Source of the DNA: Hypomyces perniciosus
Taxonomy: Eukaryota; Ascomycota; Sordariomycetes; Hypocreales; Hypocreaceae
Assembly: GCA_008477525.1 (NCBI GenBank)
Contig: SPDT01000008.1
Span: 744,001-808,000 of the forward strand
Direction of reading: 5' to 3'
DNA: 64,000 nt
Below the pieces are notes generated by a model, which was given only the letters and a program-made list of their open reading frames with translations, had not been told where the DNA came from and searched no databases. Positions 31,656 through 43,114 of this stretch are shown piece after piece. Numbering within the stretch: position 1 is the stretch's first letter; every line of letters starts with the position of its first letter. The translations under genes were made by a program, and so were the position numbers.

Positions 31656-33554
31656 TTATCTGTGTTCTTCCTCGCTCTTCTTCAGATGTTCAATCCTCCA
31701 CTTCGATAGCCCTGCCACTTCGTTCACTTCTATACTTTCCCCCATTTTCTCAACACTACTGTCTCGACGAGACGCTGTCACATCCACCTTGAACGGTTGA
31801 GATGGTTGACCTCCCTCCCAATGCCGCGCCTCAACCGGCAACGGCTGCCACCAGTCTCCCGTTCTGGCATGCCATCTCGCACTACACAGCTCCCACAGCC
31901 TTGAAATAGCACGTTTATACGCGAAGCGCTCATCCTCTCCAGTGAAAGCGCCAGTCTTGCCAAAATCAACGGGGCGTTTCTGCAGGCCAAAGTCAGAGTC
32001 TTGATCAGGATCGTACTTTGCGGTTGCTGATTCTGTATCGTAGTATGAGACATTAGGCCGGAAGGGGGATATCTGGTCTTGGTAGACTTCTGCGATGGTT
32101 TCAGAGTAGGTTGCGTCGTCATCGTCGGGTTGCTCAGGGCTGCGAGGCCCGTCTTGTTTGCGGAGGGATGATGATTCAGGAAAGAAAAGGTCATCGGGAG
32201 GATTTTGGGCACGGATGATGAGTTTGCAACGGGCTTCGTTCTTTGCGAGGATGGTGAGAACGGGAACATTGTCGATGATGAATGTGTGGTATGATGAGGC
32301 CATTGTGATATAGTCTGCTGGCCCGAAAGATGCGACAAGGGTGTCGAAGTCCCAGAGGACAAAGCCTTTGTGATGTCGTGGTGTGTCGACCTTCCGCCCA
32401 TATACGACGAGTGTTGAGGGTTCCCACGGTATAGGCTCCTGATCGGTCCACGAAAGGGCTTCCTGAATCCGTTGGTTGAAGACTTCGTTGTCTTCATCAG
32501 ATAGGTAGTAGTGGCATGGTTTCTTACGAGACTCGGTTTCATCCAGAGCCGTCACCTCTGTGGGCGGTTCGTTTGAGTAGCCACCGACTTCCCCGGATTT
32601 TGCTGTAGTCACAGCCGGACTTTTATCCTCCTCTCTCCGTCTCCAGTCTTGAGCCCCCTCCATCTGCCAGAAATCACACCTTGCCTTGAGAACTTCTAGA
32701 AAAGCGGCAAAGTCACTAGTCTGACCATAGAGTTCACCTCTAAAACGTGACCGGCCTCCGAATATCTTTCCAATCAAGCCCCGTGACGACGTTGGAGCGT
32801 AGTCGATGCCTGTGGCCTTTTGCAGCTCTTCTGGCATGCGATTTGACGAAGCAACGAGGACACCGCCAAGCTGGAAGAATGCAATGAAGAGGTTGCTAAG
32901 AATTTTGCTGGCTGCTCGGTCCGGGAGCTGGAACTCATCTAAGAAGAGGATTGGGGACTCGTCGACGAGTTTCTTGGCCATCCATAGGAGCGAATATTCA
33001 GAGTCCATGGATAAAGTCCGAAGGTTTGATTCTCGGTGCTTCTCAAGCTGTGAGAGAGTGTGTAGCATGAATGTGTTGAAGTGCCATCGTTTCTTCTTCT
33101 CTGTGGGCAAACCCTCCGCAAGCAGATCGAGAAGCATAGACTTCCCCGTGCCAACCTCCCCTGAAAGAAAGAGGCCCTTTGGAGAATCGATCTCAATGGC
33201 AGTTTCGTGATTGGCGAGAACTCGCGTAAGAGCTAGACTGTCTCGACCTTCTGCAGCGGGCAGGAGGTGTTTGAATAAGGGGTTACGCCATATTCCGTGA
33301 TGCCGTAGAGCCAAGATGCCTTCTCCAGTGTCATCCTGTGGCTCCTCTTCACGCTCCGTGAGACGAGCGACTTGGTTTAGTCTTTGGCGATATTCAACAT
33401 GGGGGGAGTAGTCCTTTATGCGGAGGTATATCTTGTGCAGATGCCTTGCGAGCCTATATTGTGCTGGATCGGGGGAGTAGATGCCTGCGGCTACCAGAGT
33501 TTGGTACTTGACCAAGGGATCGGTGATGGTAACCGCAGTTGAGAATCTCCTCAT
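31656..33554 (-). CDS. AFG1: AFG1/LACE1-family mitochondrial AAA-type ATPase
   Basis: Single exon, 632 residues, ATG at 33552-33554. After MRRFSTAV and PLVKYQTLVAAG comes GLFLSGEVGTGKS (Walker A, 132-139) and SPILFLDEFQ (Walker B, 202-209), with the sensor ASSNRMPEEL around 235-244. DLYKN-type elements of the family are seen as ATGIDYAP and the following RSRF block. A later conserved part carries FVLWDFDTLVASFGPADYITMASSYHTFIIDNVPVLT. Afg1 is an inner-membrane-associated ATPase that helps degrade mitochondrially encoded respiratory subunits. The protein is about 120 residues longer than yeast Afg1 (509), mostly through acidic, probably disordered inserts at about 315-350 and 470-530. No introns. 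Confidence 0.9.
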   Translation of the reverse strand: MRRFSTAVTITDPLVKYQTLVAAGIYSPDPAQYRLARHLHKIYLRIKDYSPHVEYRQRLNQVARLTEREEEPQDDTGEGILALRHHGIWRNPLFKHLLPAAEGRDSLALTRVLANHETAIEIDSPKGLFLSGEVGTGKSMLLDLLAEGLPTEKKKRWHFNTFMLHTLSQLEKHRESNLRTLSMDSEYSLLWMAKKLVDESPILFLDEFQLPDRAASKILSNLFIAFFQLGGVLVASSNRMPEELQKATGIDYAPTSSRGLIGKIFGGRSRFRGELYGQTSDFAAFLEVLKARCDFWQMEGAQDWRRREEDKSPAVTTAKSGEVGGYSNEPPTEVTALDETESRKKPCHYYLSDEDNEVFNQRIQEALSWTDQEPIPWEPSTLVVYGRKVDTPRHHKGFVLWDFDTLVASFGPADYITMASSYHTFIIDNVPVLTILAKNEARCKLIIRAQNPPDDLFFPESSSLRKQDGPRSPEQPDDDDATYSETIAEVYQDQISPFRPNVSYYDTESATAKYDPDQDSDFGLQKRPVDFGKTGAFTGEDERFAYKRAISRLWELCSARWHARTGDWWQPLPVEARHWEGGQPSQPFKVDVTASRRDSSVEKMGESIEVNEVAGLSKWRIEHLKKSEEEHR

Positions 33555-34345
33555 TGTGATGTAAGTATAAAGGGAGAAAACAATGAGGCTATTCCTAAGG
33601 GTATAGAAGAAGCATAGAAGAGTTGATTTGGTCTCGGCTAGCTATTAGAACGGAACCGTCGAAGTTGAGTCTAAGCTACAGAGTGCCTGCATCACATAAA
33701 CACCTGCTATAAAATCTGCTCATTCATACCGTTTGCTAATGGCTTCAGCCAGAAGCGAGGCTGATGAACGACAGTGAAAGCGCCTGCAATTGGTGGTTGC
33801 TCGCCGTTATGTTGACGATAGGTCATGTACAGCAATCGGCTGTACGAGTATGTACGAAGTACACGTGCACAAGGCCGCCAATGAAGCTCTCCTGATCTCC
33901 GCGATCTCTGACGCCCGCCATGAGGCTCAGGACCCAGTGGTTAAGTACCCTGCAGGTACGTTGTGCGCCGCTCAGGTACACGCTGCGGGCGTACCGCGTG
34001 GTACGTCAGTCCCGTTTTTTTTCTGCTGACCCCCAACTGAGCTTAGCCTGGTGGTGTGTGTGCTGGCAATTCTGCCATTTGTTTTTCGCCCACCGCCAAC
34101 AAGCCAATGAATACATTGATTGGAAGCTTGCCTTGCTTCTTCACGCACTACTCCAGATTCGACTTTGGCTGAGGAGGTCGAACTCGTATGCTTCATTGCC
34201 TGACGTTGGGCAGCCCGGCATGTCTTTTTGAAGTCGATTTCCATCATTGAATTCATCGCCAGCCAGCCTCTGAAGGAAAGCAACCAGCTCTCTGTCCATC
34301 GCGACTCGCGCGACCGGCGCGAATCCTGCGATCCCGCCCACCACC
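33555..34345. other. Divergent intergenic region, AFG1/NUP133
   Basis: 791 nt between two outward-facing genes. It has a dense group of GTAC words (33840-34010), including TACGAAGTAC near 33850 and CACGTG near 33860. No gene. Confidence 0.55.
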
Positions 34346-37300
34346 ATGTTTTCTCCATCGATGAGTGAGGGCGGCCCTGCGACCGCGACACGCTCTCGCC
34401 GCCGCCAGCGTCCCAAGAGTCAAGACAGTCTTGTGCCGCCCCCGAAGGCGAAGCGGCAGCGCATCCCGCTGAGCGAACAGACTTTCGTCAGTCCCGATGT
34501 CCAGCCTGAGATGGTTGAGGTCAAGCCCGAAAAGGTTGCGCCTGTTGAGTCCAAGAACGACATCAGCTTCGACAACGTACCGCCAGTAACCGCGACAGCA
34601 CCAACGGCACGCAAGGAATCGAATGTTCGAGCGAAGAAATCCAAACATGGCGATCGAGCTGCACAAAAGGGCGATGGAAGTCTCGTTCTGGTACGTTGCT
34701 GTGTCCAACCCTCCAACAGCTTTTGCATCTTGACTCTCATTGTGTTGATCTCGCAATGCTAATTCCATCACCCAGACAAGTACCAACGCATACACCGTTA
34801 GCAAGCTGCCTGCTCTGCCAGACAGGATCCGAAATGACTGGTCGGGTACGTTCTTCTGCCCGCCCTCCCTAGGTACCCGCTGGCTGACTCCCATTAGGAA
34901 ATCAACACGCCGACGTCTTTTCATCAACTGGATACGCCCTGACTCTAACACCAACCCATGCCCTTGTTTGGCCCTACAATTCAACTTCACAATCCCCCGA
35001 GACCTTCACCTTCACCCTGCCATCCTCATCGAAACCCAACGACGCCCTTCCTGTAGGATGCCTCGTCTCACCCTCTGCATCGTCCACCGAACCCGGCCTG
35101 GTTGTTGTGATGGCTGGCACTGGCAAAGTTGTGTTCTGGGAATCCATATCCAGCGCGGCGACGTTTGCTTTCATAAAGAAGGACCGATCAGGAGTCGAAT
35201 ACATGATCTCCGGAATGTCGTCTGGGGAGAAAGTCGTCGCCATTACCAACGCGGAGTCTGCTGGTTTTATCCTCACTTTCAATACTGGACGCCTGGCATA
35301 TATGAACGTCCGGGATAGCCATGGAAGGCCAGCCATCTCGGTCCATTTCTTGCGAACAAATCTGACGAGCACGGTTGGTGGCATCTTCGGCAGTATTCGA
35401 CACGCCTTTTCGCACCTTAGTTTGAAGGGAGATATCGCAGCCGTTCGAGCAGACAGGTCTTCCAGGGTTGGCGAGAAGAACATTGTTGCTCTTACTAGCA
35501 AGGGTAAAGTGCAATCCTGGAGAGTACACCGTGGCGGCCATAGTGAGCCTTTTGGCGAGTTCGACGTCCGGGAGTCCATCACGTCTGCTTTCCAGGAAGC
35601 CGACGCCTTCTGCCGTGACTTCCCAGTTGATTCCTTCGAAGCTGTCGACTTCACGTTTGTTCCCAAGGGTCTGGAGGCGAAATACTTGGACCTGAGTAGG
35701 TTGAGCAACGCAATGGCGACTGATGACACCTCAGTTGAACAGCTCTTGCTGCTTGTAAGCCTAACAAGGAGGAGTGTATCACGATATGCCTTGGTTGAAG
35801 TTATTCTAACTTCTCGCGAATGCCAAGTTGGCATGGTTCGACCGATCACCTCATATTCAACCCCGATTTCACAGTCGGAATCCACTCAAATCTCAAAGCC
35901 TCGTCTATACCTTCCTCGCCCAGCCTTGGTGGCTTTTGTTGTTTTCGAGCGCGCTGCGGTAATCGCGTCTGTTGCTGTTTCCCCTGAGTCTCCTGATTCA
36001 CAACTTCAATCGGACAACCATATACTACCGCCTTCATTTGAGGATGTCATCGACTTTCGCGAGGATAATGTTCACGAAATTGTTGGCTCTGGACTTGAGG
36101 AGACTCCATCTGTATCACTTGCTAGTGAAGAGAGCAGGGCGATTCGGCACAAGGGCAAGAACCCAGCGGTAGTCTTGGTGGTGCGTGGTGCTGGCATCGT
36201 ACGCATAGCCACGACGGATGTGGACAAATTTGCCAGCGACCAACCTCCACGGGTCTCTGCCAAGACCAAGCTTGAACAGGCTGTTTTCTTCGGGACGAAG
36301 CAGAATAACCCACTGGTTTTTAATGCTCGCACAGAGATACAGTTTTCAAATGAGGAAGTTGGACGAGCTGCGCTGGAGATCAGCCACGAGATCTTGAGTT
36401 CAACAACGGCATACATGTCAACCCTTCCAGCATCATTGGAGGACAACTTCATTGCGCGGTCCAGTGCTTTGGAAAAACTCATGCTCCAGTTGAAGGCCAT
36501 TGGGGCTGACCTAGACCGGAGGACGCGCTGGAGTCTATTGCACAATGCGGAAAGAATGCATGTGGCTGGACTGCTTTGGAAGAGACAAGAGGCATTTACG
36601 GCAGCTCGCCCGGTTGACAACAAGCGAAGCCTTATCGGCTACATTGTTGAATTCATTCATGAAGACCAGAAAACCAACCCCAGCGCAGAAAACGGCGAGG
36701 TAGATAGAATTCGTCATTGGTTTATCAATGATGTTTTCCGCCTCGAAATATTTGTTGCGTGGGCGTACGAAGTTATCAAGGTTTTGTACAGGGACAAGCT
36801 CTTGGATGACGCCAAGGTAACAATGATGATACATGAGGCCATGCAGATCAACACGACTACTCTTCTTGGAGCTCTAGAGTTTCGTAAGAATAATCTGTCC
36901 TTCTATGGATTGGGTGAGGAGAAGTTGCGGTTGGGCATCCTGCGCGACGGATTTGAAGGCCTTCCCGAGCCATGGACTGGCTGTCACTATGTCGCAAACA
37001 ACGTGGCTCGCTTGGTCGAACTTTCTGACCAGTGGTTCCAGAAGTGGGTGAGGCATCGGGCCCCTGAGGACAAGACTAAGCCATCCGGCAAGCCGGACAA
37101 AGCTATCCTTGCCAAAATATTCGCTAATCTCCCGGCTCTAATCGACTGCATGCTCACATCCCTTTTGGAGTATGCTCGCTGGGCGCAGACCACGGCGGAC
37201 CAGAAATCTACAGCGCAGAACTTTGCCAAGGAGTATCAAAAGGAGCGGTACAGCAGGCTTATTGCTCTTGGGCGGGCCGGAAACTGGGAAGATGCTGCCA

Positions 37301-38711
37301 CTATAGCCGAGAAACATGGCTGTCTAAGCGGTTTAGCTGTCATCCTGCTTGATCAGATCGAGGAATTCGAAGGCATGCTTTCGCAGACTGGTCTCACCAT
37401 GTTCGAAACAAAGAACCTGAAGGCCTTGATAGAGCTGAAGAAGACTGGGTTGGAAGATAGGTTTTCAAGATATGGACAGGACTTCGCCTTTCCTGTTTAC
37501 GAGTACATGCTCGAAAAACATGGGGTCGATGCTGTCCTTGCTTTCGATCTTGAGACGCTTGGCTACAAGACAAGTTTCCTCCGCAGCAGGCCTGAGTTGG
37601 CTAGGATATCGTGGATCAATGACGTTCAACAAGAAAAGGATGTGAGCCACGCCGCGGAAACTCTTATTCAACTAGCTCTCGACAAGGAGCAGCAGATCTG
37701 GAACAAGAAGATTGAGCTGAGTCTTGGAAAGCTTGCTCTCTTGGCCGAAGCGGAACAGAAATCCAAGACGCCAAGTGCCTTCCAACCTAATACAGACGAT
37801 GCTCGCTATGAGCAAGAATTGCAGAAGGTGGAAAAGGGGTTGATTACGGTCACGATACAAGACCAGCTCTACGGACAAATTTTCGCCAGCACCTACGATG
37901 CAGTTGACGAGGCTGCAGCGTTGAACTTTGCCATGGAGGCCCATAGCGCGAATGTACCCCGACGGCAGAAGGCTTTACGTCAGCTTTTTGAAGACGGCAT
38001 GGAGCGACTGCTGAAGCACGAGGCCCTCGACGCCATGACTCTGATCGATCTGCTGACGCTGATACAACTCAAGCCAGAATCAAGTGAGGAAATTGCCCAC
38101 CCGTTCTGGCTGGCTCTTAAGGTGGCTGAGAGCAGCTGCCACGGCGATGAGATTAAGGAAGCCAAGAGGCTCATCTGGAGGAGACTCTTTATTCGAGATG
38201 ACTGGGCCAAGATCAACGATACGCAGTTGAAGGACGACCGCGAAGTTGTGGAGCGCCTGGCTCAGACGGAGTTGTATGCCATGCTGGCGGATTGTGTTCG
38301 ATTCCGTAAGTTACAATCACCCTTGTATTTGTCTTGTTGCAACAACTAATGAGCACAGAAAATATTCGTGACGGATTCCGACCTATGGCGCCAAAGGAGG
38401 CTGTTGGGGCATTCACAGAGCACCTCGATCGTCGATTCCGCGATTTTGAAGCGGGCATGCAGACAAAGCTCGTCGAGGCTATGCAATACGAGGACAAGGT
38501 TCTGAACCAATACGTCGAGAAGAACCGACTGGCAGAGTGGCTTCGCACAGCGCTCGAGGCGGCACACGTTGAAGTTGAGGCTATTGCGGAGGAAAACAAC
38601 CGGATCGCCAATGGTGGCGAGACTTTGTTTGGCGGCAATCACAACAACAACCACAGCAACAGCAACGGGATTACCACTAATGGAGTCGCCATGATGACGG
38701 GGGCGGCTTAG
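34346..38711 (+). CDS. NUP133: Nucleoporin Nup133
   Basis: Exons 34346-34690, 34776-34845, 34898-38305 and 38359-38711 give 1391 residues. The basic, Pro/Ser-rich N-terminus (SRRRQRPK, KAKRQRIPLSEQTFV) precedes a beta-propeller: AYTVSKLPALPDRI, STGYALTLTPTHALVWPYN, GLVVVMAGTGKVVFWESI. A long alpha-solenoid follows, with the family block FVAWAYEVIKVLYRDKL, RLIALGRAGNWEDAATIAEKHGCLSGLAVILLDQI and the C-terminal KLVEAMQYEDKVLNQYVEKNRL. Nup133 is the stem-end subunit of the Y-complex, which anchors the nuclear pore scaffold. The tail is an Asn/His-rich low-complexity run. The last intron lies just upstream of the conserved C-terminal exon. It faces AFG1 divergently and eIF2-beta convergently. Confidence 0.92.
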
Positions 38712-39623
38712 ATGACGTCCTTGTCTTTGGCCATGCTGAGGAATGCGGGAATGACTTTTTTAACATCCAGAAAAATCCCAGTTCATTGGGCGGCGTTGGG
38801 TCGATTTCGTTCTTTTGGCCTTTCTCTTATTTTCTTGTTGGATTATCCAAAGCTATCCGCCAATGATGTTTGTACAGTAGGAAGAAGAAACTTGATACAC
38901 ACATATTCTGCAAAAAAAAAACAGAATGCAAAAAAAGGGGGAGGGAGACTGCCAGAGCTTGGCTTGATGGGATTTATCAGGTACGCAGGAAAGGGGGGTA
39001 TGGGAGCCTCGGATACATTGGACGAACAAAACAGCCTTCGTTTTTTTCGGATGGGTTTTGCTTTGTGGCGGAAATACAAATCATGATTTGCGTGCGTGTG
39101 TGTTGATGGTGCACACGACCTTTTCTAATAATGCCTTTTTTGTTTACGAGTTCGGTATTACTTCTGGTGATGTCTGTATATGTTTCACAGATCACGGCGA
39201 ACCTTTTCAAGGGGGGGGTGCATGCGACGTTGAAATCATTCCGGCGTTTGTGGCACATAATACACCATTCATATCCCCTAGCCAACCATAAGTGACCCTA
39301 TCAACATCTTCCTCTTCTCGGGGACCTTTGGGGGCCCCTTTTCATCTCTTCCCTAAACTACCGCTACCGGTTGAGGGCCAATCGAATCTGCGGGCAATTG
39401 ACGATGCTCGTGTCCATCCCATATATGCCTCAGCCGTGAAGTCGTGACGCAACGCTAGGATGAGTTTCAAAGCGATTAGATAGGGCAGAAAACGCACTTC
39501 TACAGCTTGGTAGCCAAGCAGACGAGCCCAAAACCCGGAAAAATCCCGCTTTGAAAAGCAAAGCCTCCCCCTTTTCTCCTATATGTAGTAGTAATACATA
39601 TGCAGCGTAGGGACGGAACAAGC
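38712..39623. other. Convergent intergenic region
   Basis: 912 nt between the NUP133 and eIF2-beta stops. It contains an A-rich tract (about 38909-38945) and several homopolymer runs; no gene seen. Confidence 0.55.
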
Positions 39624-41044
39624 TTAACCCTGCAACTTCTTTCTCTTGCCGACCTGGGCGGAGTAACCGGTCTTGATGGCTGTGACACTTCGTCGAGAAC
39701 CGCAGTTGTTGCAGGTGATAAAGTACAGACGGTTCTCACCCTTGTTCAACTCGGTATCTGGCGATTTGCAAGTTTTGCAGGTGACATATTCGACTAGAGA
39801 CGCCAGAGGTTAGGAATTGAAGATAGGCCGAGAAAGGAGGTGGGCGTGTGCGTAGTCGACTTACTGATGTACTTTCTTACGACGTTCTCAATCTGCTTCT
39901 GCTGGAATCGACCCTTGATGACCAATCTCCTATTTCCGTCAACAGAGCCGTTGGTTCCCAATTCAGCAAAGAGGTAGGCGGTGACGTGCTCCTCAGTTCG
40001 CTTCATTCGCTTGCAAATGTCGGCAATGTTGGCAAAGACGGTTTTCCTGTTGCCTTCACGCATGCACTGGGGCGGGGGGATCTTGTAGCTCTTTGTGCCG
40101 CTGAGGGAGTGATCGGGATTCTTTTGGGCGAGCTGGAGGAAGAAACGCTTGAGGAGGAGAGGGTACGGGATCGGTCGCGTCTCGTCGTGTGTCCAGATGC
40201 CAGTGCCCACCTCCATGTCACCCTCATCTTCGGGGGTGTCAGGCGTCTCGGCCTCTTCGGCATCTTGAACCTCGAGCTGCTTCAGCTTGGCCGTGAACTC
40301 GTCGTCCTCGGCCCCAGCCTCCTTCTTCTTCTTCTTCTTTTTTCTTCATGGTCAGGTCGAGACCGCCATCCTCAGCGGGGGCAGCGGCGGCATCTTCGGC
40401 GTCTTCAAGGCCCTCGACCTTCTTCTTCTTCTTCTTTTTCTTCAGGAGGGACAGGTCCAGACCACCGTCCTCGGGAGGGGGGAGGTCATCGGTGGCGGCT
40501 TGAGATGAGGGATCAGTAAAGGCTCCAAGGGCGGCAGACAACGGCGGCGTACGAGGCGTGTGCGACTGAGCCGTCTCCTTGGGTTCTTCGGTGGCGTTCA
40601 CCATGGTCACGGAGCCGTCTGCGTCGACGACTACTTGCTCGTCGGTGAAGGCGACAGATTTCCGAGACTTGCGTTCAGAATGTTCCTGCGCAACGGGGGA
40701 AAAGAAAGGGAGGCTGAGGTTAGCGATTTGGACTCTTGGAAGAACAATGCAAAAAGAAACAAAAAAGGGCGGATGAGAAATACAGTTGTCTCGTGCTTGA
40801 TTCGAAGCTGTGACTCGGGTGCAATTCGTCTCCCACTGGGGGTTTGGAATTATTCTTGGTGCTTGGTTATGGTTATGACAAGGAGGGAGGGTGGGGTAAA
40901 AATGCTGATTGGACTTTGTGTGTGGTGGTGGTGCTTTTCTGAGTGAGACTTGGAGGGGCAAAAGATTGGCTGACAAGGCGAAAAAAGCCGCCAGCCAGGG
41001 TAACAGGGCTTCTTTTAGCCGTAAAAACTCACTTCGTTCTCCAT
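39624..41044 (-). CDS. SUI3: Translation initiation factor eIF2 beta, with an apparent 1-nt frameshift
   Basis: Exons 41033-41044 (12 nt), 39865-40685 and 39624-39793. Summed exon length is 1003 nt, one more than a multiple of three. The frame breaks in the second lysine tract: after DLTMKKK an A6 run (T6 at 40338-40343) moves reading out of the frame that encodes [17 protein letters not shown] and everything after. The first lysine tract has A5 at the same point and stays in frame. Downstream the protein is intact: the eIF2-beta/eIF5 domain with [18 protein letters not shown] and [17 protein letters not shown], then a zinc finger CKTC...CNNC. It is the eIF2 subunit that binds eIF5 and eIF2B. 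Because the gene is essential, sequencing error is the likeliest cause. Confidence 0.88.
40338..40343 (-). other. Homopolymer at the eIF2-beta frame break
   Basis: Six T on the plus strand (A6 in the gene). A5 would join the two halves of the eIF2-beta frame. The first lysine tract, about 80 nt upstream in the gene, has A5. Confidence 0.7.
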
Positions 41045-41685
41045 GATGGCGACTGACCGGCGCTGTGTCTCTGCGTCAGAGGCCCCTCTTCTCTCTCTAT
41101 CGCCGTCTCAGTGTCTCCCAAAAGCCTCCTGAGAATTCCAGTCGCTTTTATGGCGTCCTCTTTCCCGGGTCGATGACGTATTCGTATTGGACACCACACA
41201 GGGTGATTGAGGACAAATCTGCAGAGAAACAGGACAAGTAACAAAGAACAAGTGACAAAGAGTTCAGGAGTAGAATGTAAAAGGCTTGAGTCAGCTGCAC
41301 GTCATGGCTTGGGCCGACAAAGAGACGCAGCTGGGCATCCAGATTGATGAGAGTGACTCAATGGAGGGGTGGTGGCGTCACGCGGTAGCGCACGTGATCT
41401 CCCTCACGATCTCACCCCTCGCAATGGGCCAATCATGCTGGGCTGGAGCGGTATGCGACGGAGCTTCAATCGGAGGAAGCTCGCCTCACCAACTAGAAAC
41501 GATAACGACGGCGAATGCAAAACGCTATCCGCTGTAAATAGAGGGGAAACACCTTCAGCAATTAAAGATCGGGATCTTTATCCTATTGCTAGTCTAAATC
41601 TGAGGCTGGCCAGACCGATGGCCTGAAGCCTTGACGCAAAGCGATACGATCCTCTTCCGCTCGAACTCGAACCCGAACCGCCAAA
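41045..41685. other. Divergent promoter region, eIF2-beta/Mim2-like
   Basis: 641 nt between outward-facing genes. CACGTG lies near 41391-41396. No gene. Confidence 0.55.
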
Positions 41686-42077
41686 ATGTCAACCACAGAC
41701 TCAATCATCGATGTCCACGACACCTCGCTGTCCGACGGCAGGGACGATGACCTCGACTCTCTCCCCTCCATGTCCACAAGCGAGCTCTATTCCGAAGCCG
41801 ACTCCGAGGCTCAAGCCGAGTGGGATCGCAGCTTGGAACAGCTGCAGCTTCTCCTCAGCATGATAATAGTCCCCTGGGTGGGCAAACTCTTCGGCCGCAA
41901 GTTTGCCTATTGGAGTGAGTAGCCTCCTCTATCCACGTGGACATGTCGACCGGCTGCTAACAAGCATTCCTCTGTTTAGGCTGGGGACGGTACATGAACT
42001 GGGTGCACAATGTAGACGTCCGAGTTACAAACAAGAAATCGTTTAACGTTGCTGGTGCGGTGGCAGCAACATTGTAG
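41686..42077 (+). CDS. Mim2-like mitochondrial outer-membrane import protein
   Basis: Exons 41686-41914 and 41980-42077; GTGAGT donor, TTTAG acceptor; 108 residues. The N-terminal half is acidic and Ser-rich (DGRDDDLDSL, YSEADSEAQAEWDRS). A single hydrophobic helix (LQLLLSMIIVPWVGKLFG) is followed by basic/aromatic RKFAYWSWGRYMNWVHN, which spans the splice site. This layout, with the PxxGKxxGR core, fits the Mim2 family, which with Mim1 inserts alpha-helical proteins into the outer mitochondrial membrane. The call rests on motif recollection, so another small tail-anchored outer-membrane protein is possible. Confidence 0.6.
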
Positions 42078-42586
42078 ATGCCTACAAATCGGATCGGCTC
42101 AATCGTATAAGCTAGTTCCATGCAAGTTATATTGATGAGGATGCAGCCTCACGAAGCCACGGTGTCAAGGTGGTTAGTGTGCGACGAAGCAGAGAAAGCG
42201 CAATGACAATCTGCGCAGATAATATCACAAGATAAATGACCAACGCACGCATCAGCGTTTATCAGAGTCAACAAGTACATTTTGGCCATCATATCCATAA
42301 TCCTGTCCCACCCTAGCCGTGTTTCCGTGATACCAATACCCAGTTATTAACCTCGTAAAAAACATATGTTACAGCATTATCTCATATCCCAAGCTGAGAA
42401 TCATGACACCTGCCGCCGAACACCTTTTGCCCCAGCCATCCGTCGTTCCATTATTTTTTTTGTTCAAGATCTAGCCCTAGGCTTCCAGCCATGCTAAATC
42501 ATCCACCATGAATGAGGCCTTGATCCTGCCCGAGAATCATCGCGCCTCCGTGGCGGGGGAGGGGTTGGAATGGTATACTTGCTCGC
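42078..42586. other. Convergent 3' region
   Basis: 509 nt between the Mim2-like and Nce102-like stops. AT-rich, with no gene or repeat seen. Confidence 0.6.
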
Positions 42587-43114
42587 TTATACACCAACTT
42601 GAGACATGCTGGGTCGCGAGGATCGAATAGAACCACCGCCGAAGCCGCTTCGTGCCTCCTTGATGGTGAAGAACAGGCAACCGCTCAAGGAGGCCCAGAG
42701 GAACCACATAAAGGCGGTGCTGGCCTGGATCTCGCGACATCTCTTCTCATCGTTATGGGAGCCAAAGCCGATCCAGTCGTTGGGCAAGTGGTCGTTTCTG
42801 ATATTGCCGCAGTTGACGGCGCGCAGCTTGGCAGCCAGGACAATGGCGTCGATGAAGGTGAGTAGCACGGCAAGGGCGTCGAGGGGGATCACGATGACGG
42901 GAAGGGCAAGGCTGGTCACAAAGATTGCGGCCAGGCCATACAGACATGCGACCCACGACAGCGCGGCGACGAACATGGTGAAGTCGATGGCGGCCTTGGC
43001 GGAACTGGCGGCGTTGACATTAGAGGCGATAACATTTCCGATCAGCGCCGTGATCAGCAGCGTCCAGAGGAGCGCACTGCAGCGCAGTATGACTTTGATC
43101 AGGTTGGAGGACAT
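42587..43114 (-). CDS. NCE102: Nce102-like MARVEL-domain membrane protein
   Basis: Single exon, 175 residues, ATG at 43112-43114. Four hydrophobic helices are visible: about 9-30 (ILRCSALLWTLLITALIGNVI), 43-65, 67-95 and 132-152, the MARVEL arrangement. The C-terminus, SGFGGGSIRSSRPSMSQVGV, resembles the SQVGV end typical of fungal Nce102 proteins. Nce102 sits in the plasma membrane, organises eisosomes (MCC domains), and senses sphingolipid to control Pil1 phosphorylation through Pkh kinases. A short cysteine-containing extracellular loop (NCGNIRNDHLPN) lies before the last helix. No introns. Confidence 0.85.
   Translation of the reverse strand: MSSNLIKVILRCSALLWTLLITALIGNVIASNVNAASSAKAAIDFTMFVAALSWVACLYGLAAIFVTSLALPVIVIPLDALAVLLTFIDAIVLAAKLRAVNCGNIRNDHLPNDWIGFGSHNDEKRCREIQASTAFMWFLWASLSGCLFFTIKEARSGFGGGSIRSSRPSMSQVGV

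Noticed and set aside
29059..33554. A possible lipid or mitochondrial gene cluster (MCT1, AFG1 and neighbours)
   Set aside because: Neighbours are unrelated housekeeping genes with independent promoters; mitochondrial products are scattered across the window, so grouping is likely chance.
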